From Mayfieldus sp963740555 (GTDB lineage Bacteria; Actinomycetota; Thermoleophilia; Solirubrobacterales; 70-9): a stretch of 64,000 nt of DNA. The stretch's first letter is position 1. Each line of letters starts with the position of its first letter. Position numbers and translations under genes: made by a program. The stretch covers positions 310,001 through 374,000 of the forward strand of contig CAVUES010000005.1 in the NCBI GenBank assembly GCA_963740555.1, written 5' to 3'. Shown here in pieces: positions 40,091 to 48,950 of the stretch. The notes beneath the pieces were generated by a model. That model ran no database searches. It worked only from the letters and a program-made list of their open reading frames with translations, and was not told the origin of the DNA.

Positions 40091-40279
40091 CTAGCCGCCG
40101 TCGCCCGCGTCATGCTCGGAGCGGACCACGACGCTGGGACGGCCGCCATAGAGCCGCTCCACCGCCCGCCGCTCCATCTCGCGTGGCGACTCGCGATCGG
40201 GAGGTTTCGGCGGCTGTTTGCGGCTCCAGCCCGAGAACAGGTCGAGCAGTCGTTGCTCTATGCGAATTGCATCGCCCAT
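40091..40279 (-). CDS. Small hypothetical protein
   Basis: A 62-residue protein beginning MGDAIRIEQRLLDLFSGWSR, then a charged stretch with PPKPPDRESPREMERRAVER and a Gly/Asp end. The ATG at 40279 is preceded by AAGGAACGGAAC, a fair ribosome site, which supports translation. No family is recognised. It lies between fbiC and the dehydrogenase gene on the same strand. Confidence 0.5.
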   Translation of the reverse strand: MGDAIRIEQRLLDLFSGWSRKQPPKPPDRESPREMERRAVERLYGGRPSVVVRSEHDAGDGG

Positions 40280-40420
40280 GTTCCGTTCCTTCCCCTTTGA
40301 TCGCCGGCCCCAAACGGAGTCAGCACCACCCCCAGCATAAACCCGCATTTTGCGATCGCGTTAAGAGACTCGACAGCTTGGCGATTCGTGGTTCGGCGCT
40401 AGAGACTTCGGCCGCCGCGA

Positions 40421-42724
40421 TCAGTAGGTCTCGACGATCTCATAGAGCGTCGTGCGCTGGGCCGGGGCCCGGCCGGCGGCTCGAGCGGCCTCGATCAGCT
40501 GCTCGGGCTCGAGCCGAACACCGTGCCTGGAGCCGGCCATGCGCGAGATGTTCTCCTCCATCAGGGTGCCGCCGAGGTCGTTGACCCCCCAGCGCAGGCT
40601 CTCGGTCGCCGCCTCCAACCCCATCTTCACCCAGCTCGCCTGCAGGTTGGGAATCGTGCGGCCGAGCGCGAGCCTGAAAGCGGCCGTGTGCTTGAGGTTC
40701 TCGTCTCGCGCGATCTCCTCGATCCCGTGCGTGCGGCCGAGCAGCGTCTGGTAGGGGATGAAGCTCAGGGGCACGAATTCCGTGATCCCACCGGTTCGCT
40801 CCTGTAGCCCCCGCACCACCCGCATGTGGCGAGCCAGCTCGCGAGGCTCCTCGATGTGGCCGAACATCACCGTCGATGTGGAGCGCAATCCAACCCGGTG
40901 CGATGCCTCGATGATCCGCACCCAGCGCTCGACCGGCAGCTTGTTGGGGGAGATGCGCTGCCGGACCCCGTCGTCGAGCACCTCGGCCGCGGTCCCAGGC
41001 GTGGACCCGAGGCCGCACTCGACCAGGTACTCGAAGACCGATTCCGGCGAGCGGCCCGAGCGCTCGCACATGAACTCGATCTCCATCGGCGAGTAGGCGT
41101 GCAGGTGGATCTGCGGCGCGACCTGCTTGGCGAGACGCAACCAGCGTCCGTAATCCTCGAGTGTGTAGTCGGGGTGGATGCCGCCCTGCATGCAGATCTC
41201 GGTGGCGCCGAAGTCGATCGCCTCGTTCACCCTGGAGACGAAGTCCTCCTCCTCGACCAGGTAGGCGTCGGGCGAGCGCTTTCCCTGGCCGAAGCCGCAG
41301 AACGCGCAGCCGACGACGCAGACGTTGGTGAAGTTGATGTTGCGGTTGACGACGAAGGTCGCCTGTTCGCCGGCCAGCTCCTGTCTCAGCTCGTCGGCCG
41401 CGACCCGCATCTCCTCGATCACCTCGGGACGGGTCTCGGCGAACAGGGCGGTCAGCTCGTCCTCTGAGAGCCTGCCGCCGTCGCGGCCCTTCGCGATCGC
41501 CGCCGGAGCGAGCCGCGGGTCGAGGCTCTCCTCATGCCGGCGGCCGGACCCGCGACGCGGGATGAAGCTCCAATACTTCAGCTTCACCAGGTCCAGCACC
41601 CCCTGCTCCATCCACTCCGGCTCGAGGTATTGCGGGTAGGCGCAGAGGCGCTCGGTGAGCGCGAAGCCCCGGGGCGCCAACTCCTTGCGCACCTGATGGG
41701 GACTGGGGAAGGCCTGCTCCGGCGATATGTGATCCCCATTCGCCGACAGCCCGCCCAGATCCGTGGCCCCTGCCGCCACGAGCTCGGGCCACCAATCCGC
41801 CAGGTTCGGCGGCACCTGAATCCCCACCTCCGGCATAAGTCGTTTGCACTCGCGGATCAGCCGCTTCATGTCCTCGATCGTGATCTCGGTGGCCCATTCG
41901 GGCAGGACGGGCGGACCCCCCTTGTCGGCCATTTGGGTGTGGGCGGGTGAGTCCGGTGATGCTGCCTGTGGAGCAACGAGATTCGGATCCGACCCGTCTC
42001 GCGGCCCGTGCGACGAGGCTGCAGAACCGGATTCGCCCGCCCACCGCAGGCGCGCGGCCTGATCGGCGATGTCCGCCACCTCCCGTCCGTAGTAGCGGGG
42101 ATGCGGCACGAAGTTTTGGAGGATGACTTCCTGGATTTGTCCGTGGCGAGCGTGGACCTCGGCCAGAGCCTCCAGGGAAGCAACCCGCTCCTCTTCCGCC
42201 TCCCCGATTCCGACCAAAATGCCGCTCGTGAAGGGGATCTTCAGGTCTCCAGCCGCGTCGATCATCTCCAGGCGTCGGGCGGGGTGCTTGGTCGGACTGC
42301 CCGCGTGCACCGTCTCCATCAAGCGCTCGGAGACCGATTCCAGCATCAGCCCCTGCGACGCGGTGACCTCACGCAGCCGCAGTAAGTCTTCGCGGCTCAG
42401 CACGCCGACGTTGGTGTGCGGAAGCAGCCCCCGCTCCAACGCCCGCTCGCAGGTCCAGACGACGTAGGAGGTGAAGTCCCCGTGGCCCCAGGAGCGCAGG
42501 CGGGCGGCGACCTCCTCGTTTACCTCCGGCCGTTCGCCGGTGAGGACCAGCAGCTCCTTGCAGTTGTGTCGCAGCGCGTCGTCGAGTCGCTGCTCGACCT
42601 CCTCGGGCGCATAGATGTGCGCGCGATGGGTGGCAAACGCGCAGTACTTGCAGTAGCACTGGCAGGTGCGCGAGAGCGAGAGCGTGTAATTGCGCGAGAA
42701 GGTGACCCGGCGCATATCAGGCAC
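40421..42724 (-). CDS. fbiC: FbiC, fused CofG/CofH FO synthase
   Basis: A 767-residue bifunctional radical-SAM enzyme making the deazaflavin FO from tyrosine and 5-amino-6-ribitylamino-uracil. The N-terminal CofG half has the iron-sulfur motif CQCYCKYC (Cys21, 25, 28). The C-terminal CofH half has CVVGCAFC near residue 465. Length and order match actinobacterial FbiC rather than the split archaeal enzymes. A low-complexity, Ser/Gly/Asp-rich linker (about residues 230-270, with GSAASSHGPRDG) is an unusual insertion inside the CofG half. It is on the opposite strand from the cofD-cofC-cofE run, 1.8 kb away. Confidence 0.96.
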   Translation of the reverse strand: MPDMRRVTFSRNYTLSLSRTCQCYCKYCAFATHRAHIYAPEEVEQRLDDALRHNCKELLVLTGERPEVNEEVAARLRSWGHGDFTSYVVWTCERALERGLLPHTNVGVLSREDLLRLREVTASQGLMLESVSERLMETVHAGSPTKHPARRLEMIDAAGDLKIPFTSGILVGIGEAEEERVASLEALAEVHARHGQIQEVILQNFVPHPRYYGREVADIADQAARLRWAGESGSAASSHGPRDGSDPNLVAPQAASPDSPAHTQMADKGGPPVLPEWATEITIEDMKRLIRECKRLMPEVGIQVPPNLADWWPELVAAGATDLGGLSANGDHISPEQAFPSPHQVRKELAPRGFALTERLCAYPQYLEPEWMEQGVLDLVKLKYWSFIPRRGSGRRHEESLDPRLAPAAIAKGRDGGRLSEDELTALFAETRPEVIEEMRVAADELRQELAGEQATFVVNRNINFTNVCVVGCAFCGFGQGKRSPDAYLVEEEDFVSRVNEAIDFGATEICMQGGIHPDYTLEDYGRWLRLAKQVAPQIHLHAYSPMEIEFMCERSGRSPESVFEYLVECGLGSTPGTAAEVLDDGVRQRISPNKLPVERWVRIIEASHRVGLRSTSTVMFGHIEEPRELARHMRVVRGLQERTGGITEFVPLSFIPYQTLLGRTHGIEEIARDENLKHTAAFRLALGRTIPNLQASWVKMGLEAATESLRWGVNDLGGTLMEENISRMAGSRHGVRLEPEQLIEAARAAGRAPAQRTTLYEIVETY

Positions 42725-42764
42725 GCTAGCGCACGGTTGGCGCCGCTCATCTGTCGTTGCCCGG

Positions 42765-43511
42765 TTAGGAGCCGGAACCGCTGGGCTTGCCGCCCTGCCC
42801 CGGAATCGGCGGCGAGGCCTGCTCTCCCGCCTCGATCACGAACTTGAACAGCACGGCGCCGATCAGCGCCGCGACCAGCGGGCCGAGCACGTACGGCCAG
42901 ACGCCGCCCCAGGTATTGCTGACCAGCGCCGGTCCGAACCAGCGAGCCGGATTCAGCGAACCGCCCGTGAGCGGGCCCGTGACCATCACCGCGAAACCGA
43001 GAGTGGTGCCGATGCCCAGCGGGGCCCATTCCTTCGCCGAGCGCGTTCCCAAGGCCACGACGAGCACCGCGAGGACCAGCACCAGTGCGCCGATGCCCTC
43101 GACGATGAAGCCCTGGAACTTCGAGCCGAGCAGGGCGCTGACCTGGACGGCACCGTAGTGACCGGCCCGCCCCTCGTCGACGAGCAGAGCCTTGGTGAGC
43201 AGCGCGCCGAGCACGGCCCCGGAGAGCTGGGCGAGGATGTAGATGACGGCGTCGATCGGGTCGATCCTGCGGATCGCCGCGACCGCGACGGTCACCGCCG
43301 GGTTGAAGTGGCCTCCGCTGACGCCACCGAAGACGAGTATCAACCCGAAGAGCAAGAACGCATGGACGAGACCGATGACGGCGAAGTCCGAGCCGAACTG
43401 CGCCTGGTTGCCGGTCGCCACGAACAGCGTGACGGCGCTGGTGATGAAGAAGACCAAAAACAGGGTGCCGACAAGCTCGGCGATGTAGGCGGCGAGTCCT
43501 CGATCCTGCAC
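42765..43511 (-). CDS. Aquaporin / MIP-family channel
   Basis: A 248-residue channel protein with six transmembrane helices and the two pore NPA boxes, GGHFNPAVTVAV (about residue 68) and GGSLNPARWFGP (about residue 190). The selectivity Arg follows the second NPA. Overall it resembles water-selective AqpZ types more than GlpF, because the residues around the second NPA lack the GlpF Asp. No glycerol kinase is near. A Pro/Gly/Ser-rich C-terminal tail is cytoplasmic. It lies 40 bp downstream of no partner and is likely transcribed alone. Confidence 0.9.
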   Translation of the reverse strand: MQDRGLAAYIAELVGTLFLVFFITSAVTLFVATGNQAQFGSDFAVIGLVHAFLLFGLILVFGGVSGGHFNPAVTVAVAAIRRIDPIDAVIYILAQLSGAVLGALLTKALLVDEGRAGHYGAVQVSALLGSKFQGFIVEGIGALVLVLAVLVVALGTRSAKEWAPLGIGTTLGFAVMVTGPLTGGSLNPARWFGPALVSNTWGGVWPYVLGPLVAALIGAVLFKFVIEAGEQASPPIPGQGGKPSGSGS

Positions 43512-43538
43512 AGCGTCGAACCTCCTCGGTTGAATCCT

Positions 43539-43587
43539 TGCGGCGCCTGCGGCGCCTCAAATGCCTGTGCCACGACATTGTCGCGGC
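43539..43587 (-). repeat. Double-hairpin repeat, copy 1 (reverse, degenerate)
   Basis: In the reverse direction this matches the repeats at 44750 and 62894 through GGCGCC stems, the spacer GGCATTTGAGG and a shorter first hairpin. It lies between the aquaporin start and the phosphoesterase stop. Confidence 0.5.
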
Positions 43588-43607
43588 CGTGAAAGACCGG
43601 CGGCAGT

Positions 43608-44681
43608 CTAACCAGACCGGCGGCGCGCGGCGTCGGCGGGCCGTTGACCGCCTCCGTTGTTACCCCCGCCGCCGCCGTCGTGATGGTGATGGTGATGCCT
43701 GTTGTGGCGCCGCTTGGGCGGCGTCTCGCGATGACAGGCGCGCTTGCCGTGGTCGATCGTATTTCCTGAAACGTCCACAAACGACCAGCCATAGCTTTTC
43801 AGGGCGAGCCGCATGAACAGGACCCCAAAGCTCTGGTTGTAGGCGAACTGGCTGTTGGCGATCGGCGGAGATGCGATCGGGAACAGGAAGTAACCGCCGG
43901 TGCCGACCGTGAACTGCGTGATCCCATTGTGGTAGTCGACGATCCCGCTCGGGCGTTGGGGGGCGAAGCGCTCGTAGAGGTGGTCGTGGCCGTTGAGCAC
44001 CACGTCGGCGCGGCCCCGGTAGAGCGCCTTCCAGAGCGAACGCGTGTGCCCCCGCTCCTCGTAGAGGCCCGAAGAGAAGTGTGGGTGGTGCATGTAGGCG
44101 AGCACGCAGCGATCCGCGTTGTCGCTGAGGTCGCGCCGCAGCCAGCGCAGCTGCCGCGAGTCGCCGCGGCAGGAGACCTGGTCGCAGTTGGAGTTCAGCG
44201 CCACGAGGTGCCAGGAGCCGACGTTGTACGAGTACCAGCCCTGGCCCCGGACTCCCGCCGCGCCGTTGCCGACCCCGACCCCGTCCCAGTAGTCCCAATA
44301 GCCCTGCGCACCCAGGCCGTCGTCGTACTCGTGGTTGCCGATCACCGGATGGCTGGCCGCGTGCCAGCGCCCCCAGGTCGGCTGGTAGGAGGCGAGAAAG
44401 CTCTCCAGCGAGCCGTTGTCGTCGTACTGGAGGTCGCCGAGAGGCAGCACCGCCGAGAGCGATCGGCCCGCGAACAGGTTCGAGGTCAAGAGCTCCTGGC
44501 AGTCGTTCGCGGTGCCCAACCCAGAGTTGAAGCGCGGGTTGCCCGGACCGCAGGCGATGTCGCCCGCCGCGGCGATCAGCGGCGCCGAGCGAGCCCGCGC
44601 GGCCGGCGCTGTAGCGGCCGCCAGCAGCAGCGCCCCGAGCGCGCAGGCTCGCACCCCGGCAATGAGTTGGCGCGTCCTCAT
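43608..44681 (-). CDS. Secreted calcineurin-like metallophosphoesterase with His-rich tail
   Basis: A 357-residue exported protein. The signal peptide (ACALGALLLAAATAPAARA) precedes phosphoesterase motifs AAGDIACGP, LGDLQYDDN, VIGNHEYDD, MHHPHFSS and VLNGHDHLYER, the dinuclear metal site of purple-acid-type phosphatases. The C-terminal 35 residues are rich in His and Gly (RHHHHHH, then GGGGGNNGGG), perhaps metal-buffering or wall-binding. ATG 44681 is preferred over the TTG at 44690. It probably hydrolyses phosphomonoesters outside the cell. Confidence 0.82.
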   Translation of the reverse strand: MRTRQLIAGVRACALGALLLAAATAPAARARSAPLIAAAGDIACGPGNPRFNSGLGTANDCQELLTSNLFAGRSLSAVLPLGDLQYDDNGSLESFLASYQPTWGRWHAASHPVIGNHEYDDGLGAQGYWDYWDGVGVGNGAAGVRGQGWYSYNVGSWHLVALNSNCDQVSCRGDSRQLRWLRRDLSDNADRCVLAYMHHPHFSSGLYEERGHTRSLWKALYRGRADVVLNGHDHLYERFAPQRPSGIVDYHNGITQFTVGTGGYFLFPIASPPIANSQFAYNQSFGVLFMRLALKSYGWSFVDVSGNTIDHGKRACHRETPPKRRHNRHHHHHHDGGGGGNNGGGQRPADAARRRSG

Positions 44682-44749
44682 CCCGAGCAATAACTAGCCG
44701 ACCGCGGCCGAGTTGCGGGCGCTCGTCCATCCGGCCAGCGGTTGTCTTG

Positions 44750-44802
44750 GCCGCGACACAAGGTGTCGCGGCAGAGGCATGTCAGGCGCCGAAGGCGCCG
44801 CA
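44750..44802 (+). repeat. Double-hairpin repeat, copy 2
   Basis: 53 bp containing GCCGCGACAC-AAG-GTGTCGCGGC and GGCGCC-GAA-GGCGCC. It is 48/53 identical to 62894-62946; two of the five changes are the two sides of one base pair in the second stem. It lies upstream of the NMT1-like gene. Confidence 0.7.
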
Positions 44803-44820
44803 GAATAGGCTGGTCTGCGC

Positions 44821-45804
44821 ATGAGCAAGGTCGTCGCGTCGCTGGCGGCCGTCCTGATCGGGCTCGCTGCGGCGGGCTGTCGTGGGGGCGGCGCTGAACC
44901 GGGCGCTCCTAAGAGGGCGACCCTTGTGCTCGACTTCACCCCCAACGCCGTCCACAGCGGCATCTACACGGCACTGCGGCGCGGCTACTACCGCGACGCC
45001 GGCGTCGACCTCACGGTGCATCCGCCCTCCGCCTCCACCGACGCCCCGAAGCTGCTCGAGGCCGGGCGCACCGATTTCGCGATCCTCGACATCCACGATC
45101 TCGGCATCGCCCGCGAGCATGGTCTCGACCTTCTCGGCGTGGCCCCGATCGTGCAGCGCCCGCTCGCCTCGGTGATCGCCCGCGCCGACGGACCGGTGCG
45201 CCGACCCCGCGACCTCGAGGGTCACCAAGTCGGGGTGACGGGATTGCCCTCCGACGACGCCGTGGTCGACTCCGAGGTGGCGGCCGATGGTGGGGACCCG
45301 GCGAAGGTGAAAAGGGTGACGATCGGCTTCAACGCGGTCGCCGACCTCGCCTCGGGCAAGGTCGACGCCGCGACCGGCTTTTGGAACGCCGAGGCGGTGG
45401 CGCTTCAGCGTCAGGGAGCCCCGGTGCGGGTGTTCCGCGTCGATCGCAACGGCGCCCCGGCATACCCGGAGTTGATCCTCTGCACTTCGCGACGCACCCT
45501 GACCGAAGACCCCCGCCTCGTCCGCTCGGTCGTCGCGGCAACGACCCGCGGTTACCAGCTGACCCTGCGCGATCCGAAGTCCGCCCTGGACGACCTCCTG
45601 GCCGCCAACCCCGGGCTCGACCGGGCCGACCAGCAGGCGCAGCTCCGAGTACTGCTGCCCGCATTCGCGCCGCCGGGGCAGCTGCGCACCTCCGCCTTGG
45701 TCGCCTGGGCACGCTGGGACGCCGCGCACGGCATTCTCCACCGGCCGCTCAACGTCGGCCAGGCGTTCGACCTCCCCCTCCTCTCCGAGGCCGCTCGCCG
45801 CTGA
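44821..45804 (+). CDS. NMT1/ThiY-like ABC transporter substrate-binding lipoprotein
   Basis: A 327-residue periplasmic-binding-type protein anchored by lipobox AAAGC. The mature part has LVLDFTPNAVHSGIYTALRR and GRTDFAILDIHDLG, the pattern of NMT1/THI5-like proteins that bind the thiamine pyrimidine precursor or similar aromatics. GNLDLLG-like and GFWNAEAVAL stretches complete the two lobes. ATPase and permease genes are not adjacent, so the transporter must be completed elsewhere. TAGGCT lies nine bases before the ATG, suggesting a leaderless message. A strong hairpin follows the stop. Confidence 0.85.
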   Translation: MSKVVASLAAVLIGLAAAGCRGGGAEPGAPKRATLVLDFTPNAVHSGIYTALRRGYYRDAGVDLTVHPPSASTDAPKLLEAGRTDFAILDIHDLGIAREHGLDLLGVAPIVQRPLASVIARADGPVRRPRDLEGHQVGVTGLPSDDAVVDSEVAADGGDPAKVKRVTIGFNAVADLASGKVDAATGFWNAEAVALQRQGAPVRVFRVDRNGAPAYPELILCTSRRTLTEDPRLVRSVVAATTRGYQLTLRDPKSALDDLLAANPGLDRADQQAQLRVLLPAFAPPGQLRTSALVAWARWDAAHGILHRPLNVGQAFDLPLLSEAARR

Positions 45805-45815
45805 GCGCAGGACGA

Positions 45816-45843
45816 GACGAGCCGGCCCGAGGGCCGGCTCGTC
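45816..45843 (+). terminator. Strong hairpin after NMT1-like gene
   Basis: A 13-pair perfect stem (GACGAGCCGGCCC with its complement) and two-base loop lies 12 bp after the stop codon. No U-run follows, but the GC-rich stem could terminate or stabilise the message end, and it separates the convergent gene. Confidence 0.6.
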
Positions 45844-45871
45844 GTCGAACTGCTGAAGCGACCGAAGGCGC

Positions 45872-46657
45872 CTAGGCGCTCTGGCCCTTGGGCAGCTTCT
45901 GCGGCTTCAGGGTCAGCGACCAGCAGACGATATTGCTCGTGTCCGCCGGGTTCTGGGACGCATCAGTTCCGAAGAACCGAGGCGGGTTGAACGCCGTCAA
46001 CTTCCAGGTGCCCTTGGAGTTGAGCCCCTTGAAGACGCTGTTCAGGTTGGCGCCCACCGGCGAGGTGTAGGGCGGGAACGAGGTGAAGTCCGCCAAGCCC
46101 GGATCGTCAAACGCTGCGTTCGGGTTCTCCGACGCCGGGGAGCGGTGCGAGTTGTTCGTCCACTTCATCGCGTTGCCGGCGCAATTGGTGCCGGTCCCGT
46201 AACCCACGCCCGCCGGACTGCCGGCGTCGTTGCTTCCGGGAGTCGTATCCGGCGGCAAATAGAACGGCGTCGGAAGCCCCGCCTCCGCGCCGCTTGGCCC
46301 GATCACCGAAAGCTGCACACCGATCGTGTTCGCCGTAGGCGACGTCGGAGCGACGATCGCAGCAACTTCGACGCTCTTGATCGGGAAGTTCTTCTTCTTC
46401 GGGATCGTGATCGTCGCCTGGGCCTTGCCGTCCACCTCAGGGGTCACCTGATTGAACGGGGCGGTCGTGCCGAAGGTGGGCGGCGTGCCGGCTGGAATCG
46501 ACACCGACCGCTTGCTGATCTTCGTCACCGGCTTCGCCTTCTTTGGCTTGTGGTGCTTCTTCTTTGCGTCGGCTGCCCCGGCAATCGCCAGGACGCTGAC
46601 GAGCGCAAGCACGATCATGCTGATCACGCCACGCCGCTTTCCACTGCTGGTCTTCAT
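45872..46657 (-). CDS. Secreted beta-sandwich protein, P-domain-like
   Basis: A 261-residue exported protein. The start at 46657 follows TAGGAGGTGGC, an excellent ribosome site. The signal peptide (VISMIVLALVSVLAIAGA) is followed by a Lys/His-rich linker. A beta-rich domain comes next, with NFPIKSVEVAAIVAP and the C-terminal GTWKLTAFNPPR and SNIVCWSLTL, reminiscent of proprotein-convertase P domains. No protease is attached. It is convergent with the NMT1-like gene. Function unknown; surface binding is plausible. Confidence 0.6.
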   Translation of the reverse strand: MKTSSGKRRGVISMIVLALVSVLAIAGAADAKKKHHKPKKAKPVTKISKRSVSIPAGTPPTFGTTAPFNQVTPEVDGKAQATITIPKKKNFPIKSVEVAAIVAPTSPTANTIGVQLSVIGPSGAEAGLPTPFYLPPDTTPGSNDAGSPAGVGYGTGTNCAGNAMKWTNNSHRSPASENPNAAFDDPGLADFTSFPPYTSPVGANLNSVFKGLNSKGTWKLTAFNPPRFFGTDASQNPADTSNIVCWSLTLKPQKLPKGQSA

Positions 46658-46837
46658 GCCACCTCCTAAGGTGGATCGGCCATGCCCCTCCCGGATGGAA
46701 GAGGTCCCCCCGCTGCGGCAACCTATCGGCACGCCACCTGCGCTGTCAACCCAAAAATAGGCGCTGAGCAGCCCAAATACCGGTTGTTGGGGCAGGCAAA
46801 TGACGCAAAGTCGTACATTTAATTAGAGGGGCATAAC
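46658..46837. other. Intergenic region
   Basis: Relatively AT-rich for this window (for example TACATTTAATTAGAGG near 46815). It should hold the promoter of the secreted-protein gene; no clear -10/-35 pair or repeat identified. Confidence 0.3.
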
Positions 46838-46924
46838 TCAGCTTTCGAGCAGCCGGTCCACCAGCTGCGGCAGCTCGCGCGCCAGCCGCGAGCGCGGCCG
46901 GCACGGCGCCAGCCGTTTCGCTTC
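46838..46924 (-). pseudogene. Duplicated C-terminal tail of the adjacent receiver-like gene
   Basis: Directly after the TAG of the next gene, and in the same frame, come 28 codons ending in RSRLARELPQLVDRLLES and TGA. The neighbour ends RSRLVREMPKLVEDLLDS. This is a second copy of the last helix, left over from a tandem duplication or a read-through extension. It has no start codon of its own. Confidence 0.45.
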
Positions 46925-47248
46925 CTAGCTGTCGAGCAGGTCCTCGACCAGCTTCGGCATCTCACGCACGAGACGGGATCGCGGGACGACCATGTCCACC
47001 CCGGCCGCCTCGGAGACCTTGCGCAGCTCGGCATCGGTGTGCGGATAGAAGCCCAGTGCCGGGGCCCCGAGCCCGACCACCGCCTCCGGGTCCTCTCGCT
47101 CCAGATCGACGATCAATAGGTCCGCGTCATCGAGTGAGGCCTCGGCTACCGACGGCGAGAGGGAGACCTCGTGGCCGGCCGCGGTCAGGGTCTCGGACAC
47201 GCGGCTGCCCAGCAGCAGCTCGGGAGCTATGACAACGACCCGCGCCAC
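46925..47248 (-). CDS. Receiver-like (degenerate CheY-fold) small protein
   Basis: A 107-residue protein, MARVVVIAPELLLGSRVSET through VVPRSRLVREMPKLVEDLLD. The alternating beta-alpha layout with LLIVDLEREDPEAVVG at the position of the phosphoacceptor strand resembles a response-regulator receiver. The typical acidic pair at the N-terminus is missing and the Lys/Thr switch residues are not clear. No histidine kinase or output domain is near. It may be a stand-alone pseudo-receiver. Its 3' side carries a duplicated tail, and its start lies 3 bp after the stop of the upstream gene. Confidence 0.5.
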   Translation of the reverse strand: MARVVVIAPELLLGSRVSETLTAAGHEVSLSPSVAEASLDDADLLIVDLEREDPEAVVGLGAPALGFYPHTDAELRKVSEAAGVDMVVPRSRLVREMPKLVEDLLDS

Positions 47249-47251
47249 GCG

Positions 47252-47614
47252 TCAGAGGTTTCGGCGCTGGCGGAACTCCTCGCGAACGCTCTCCGGCCGT
47301 CCCCACATCTGCACCACCTCGGCCCGGCCCTCGCGCACCTCGCGCAGCCCCAGCTCGCCCTCGATCCCCTCGGCGTCGAGCTTCGCGAGCGAGCCCTTGA
47401 CGGTCTCGGCGGCGGCGGCGTGGCCGAAGCTGTGGGCGACGAGCAGCCGCCAGTGCCACTCGGCCTTCGAGTAGGGCTGCGCGTTGACGACGCTGAGGAT
47501 CACCGCCGCGTCGACATAGCGATTCTCGTCGTCGATGCGCAGATCCAGCTCGAGGTCGGTCCAGTCGGCCGGCAGCGAGTCGAGCAGCTCCTGAAAGTCG
47601 TCGGCGAAGGCCAC
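47252..47614 (-). CDS. Hypothetical protein, 120 residues
   Basis: An acidic soluble protein starting at the GTG at 47614: AFADDFQELLDSLPADWTDL then ELDLRIDDENRYVDAAVILS. The mid region carries AEWHWRLLVAHSFGHAAA. I do not recognise a family. TAGGCT lies six bases before the GTG with no ribosome site, indicating a leaderless message. The receiver-like gene starts 3 bp beyond its stop, so the two are co-transcribed and may work together. Confidence 0.6.
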   Translation of the reverse strand: MAFADDFQELLDSLPADWTDLELDLRIDDENRYVDAAVILSVVNAQPYSKAEWHWRLLVAHSFGHAAAAETVKGSLAKLDAEGIEGELGLREVREGRAEVVQMWGRPESVREEFRQRRNL

Positions 47615-47630
47615 GGACGAAGCCTAGCCG

Positions 47631-48950
47631 TCAGCCGATGAAGACTTGTTCGAGCAGGAACAGGTTCAGCACGATGATCAACGCCGCAAGGGTCCCGGCG
47701 ACAGCCGAGACCCATCTCGGGTTGACCAGCGAGCCCATCAGGTCGCGGCGTCGGGCAATCAGCAGCAGCGGCACCAGCGCGAAGGGAATGCCGAACGAGA
47801 GGACGACTTGGCTACCGACCAGTGCGTCGGTCGGGTTGAGACCGATGCCGAGCACGACAAGGGCGGGAGCCAGGGTCACCGCCCGACGCAGGAAGATCGG
47901 GATGCGGCGCTGGATGAAGCCCTGCATGACCACCTGGCCGGCCATCGTTCCCACCGACGACGAGGCAAAGCCCGAGGCGATCAGGGCGATGCCGAAGATC
48001 TTTGCCGCATTCGGCGAGACGAGCTGCTTGAAACCGTCGAAGGCGCCCTGGATCGTGTCGATGCCGGCGAGCCCGCTGCTGTGGAAGAGGGCCGCGGCCA
48101 CCATCATCATCGAGAGGTTGACGACCCCCGCGATCGACATCGCGATCACCACGTCTACCTTCTCGAAGCGCAGGATCCGCCGCCGCTCGGCGTCGTCGCG
48201 GCCGACGATCCGCTTCTGGGTCAGCGCCGAGTGCAGGTAGATCACGTGCGGCATCACTGTCGCCCCGATGATCCCTGTGGCGAGCAGGATGCTCTCGGTG
48301 CCGCCAAAGCCCGGGATCGCTATGTGTCGCGCCACCTCTCCCGCGTCGGGCTTGGCGTAGAACAGCTCGGCGATGAAGGACAGCACGACGACGCCGACCA
48401 GTACGGAGATCCCCGCCTCCAGGCGCCGGTAGCCCATCTGCTGGAGGCCGAGGATCGCGAAGGCTCCCGCCCCCGCGATCAGACCGGCGAGAAACAGCGG
48501 AATTCCGAACAGCAGGTACAAGCCGAGTGCCGCACCGACGACCTCCGCGATGTCGGTCGCCATCGCCACGATCTCGGCCTGGATCCAGAGCCCGATCGAG
48601 GCCGGGCGCGGAAAGACCTCGCGGCATGCCTCGGCGAGGTTCTTGCCGGTCGCGATGCCAAGCTTTGCCGACTGGGTCTGCACGACCATCGCGATCAGGT
48701 TCGCCGCCAGGACCACCCAGAGCAGCAGGTAGCCGAACTTCGAGCCGCCGGCGATGTTGGTGGCGAAGTTTCCGGGGTCGATGTAGGCGACCGCGGCGAC
48801 GAACGCCGGGCCGAGGAACGGCCACACCCTGCTGACGCCCCGCGCATGCCCATCCAGCGAGCGGCGAGCGGCGACGGCGACGGCGGCTTCGCCGGGAAGG
48901 ACGTCCTCGACGGTGGCTTGGGCTCCGGACGGAGGGGGAGGGGGCTTCAT
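47631..48950 (-). CDS. mntH: NRAMP-family Mn2+/Fe2+ transporter
   Basis: A 439-residue symporter with about eleven helices. The helix-1 metal motif DPGNFATN and the helix-6 motif MPHVIYLHSAL (Met-Pro-His) that bind Mn2+ or Fe2+ are intact. The N-terminal 25 residues are Pro/Ala-rich and cytoplasmic. It overlaps the upstream DtxR-family regulator gene by 4 bp (48947-48950), so the pair is translationally coupled. It is controlled by the metal level sensed by that regulator and imports manganese with protons. Confidence 0.93.
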   Translation of the reverse strand: MKPPPPPSGAQATVEDVLPGEAAVAVAARRSLDGHARGVSRVWPFLGPAFVAAVAYIDPGNFATNIAGGSKFGYLLLWVVLAANLIAMVVQTQSAKLGIATGKNLAEACREVFPRPASIGLWIQAEIVAMATDIAEVVGAALGLYLLFGIPLFLAGLIAGAGAFAILGLQQMGYRRLEAGISVLVGVVVLSFIAELFYAKPDAGEVARHIAIPGFGGTESILLATGIIGATVMPHVIYLHSALTQKRIVGRDDAERRRILRFEKVDVVIAMSIAGVVNLSMMMVAAALFHSSGLAGIDTIQGAFDGFKQLVSPNAAKIFGIALIASGFASSSVGTMAGQVVMQGFIQRRIPIFLRRAVTLAPALVVLGIGLNPTDALVGSQVVLSFGIPFALVPLLLIARRRDLMGSLVNPRWVSAVAGTLAALIIVLNLFLLEQVFIG

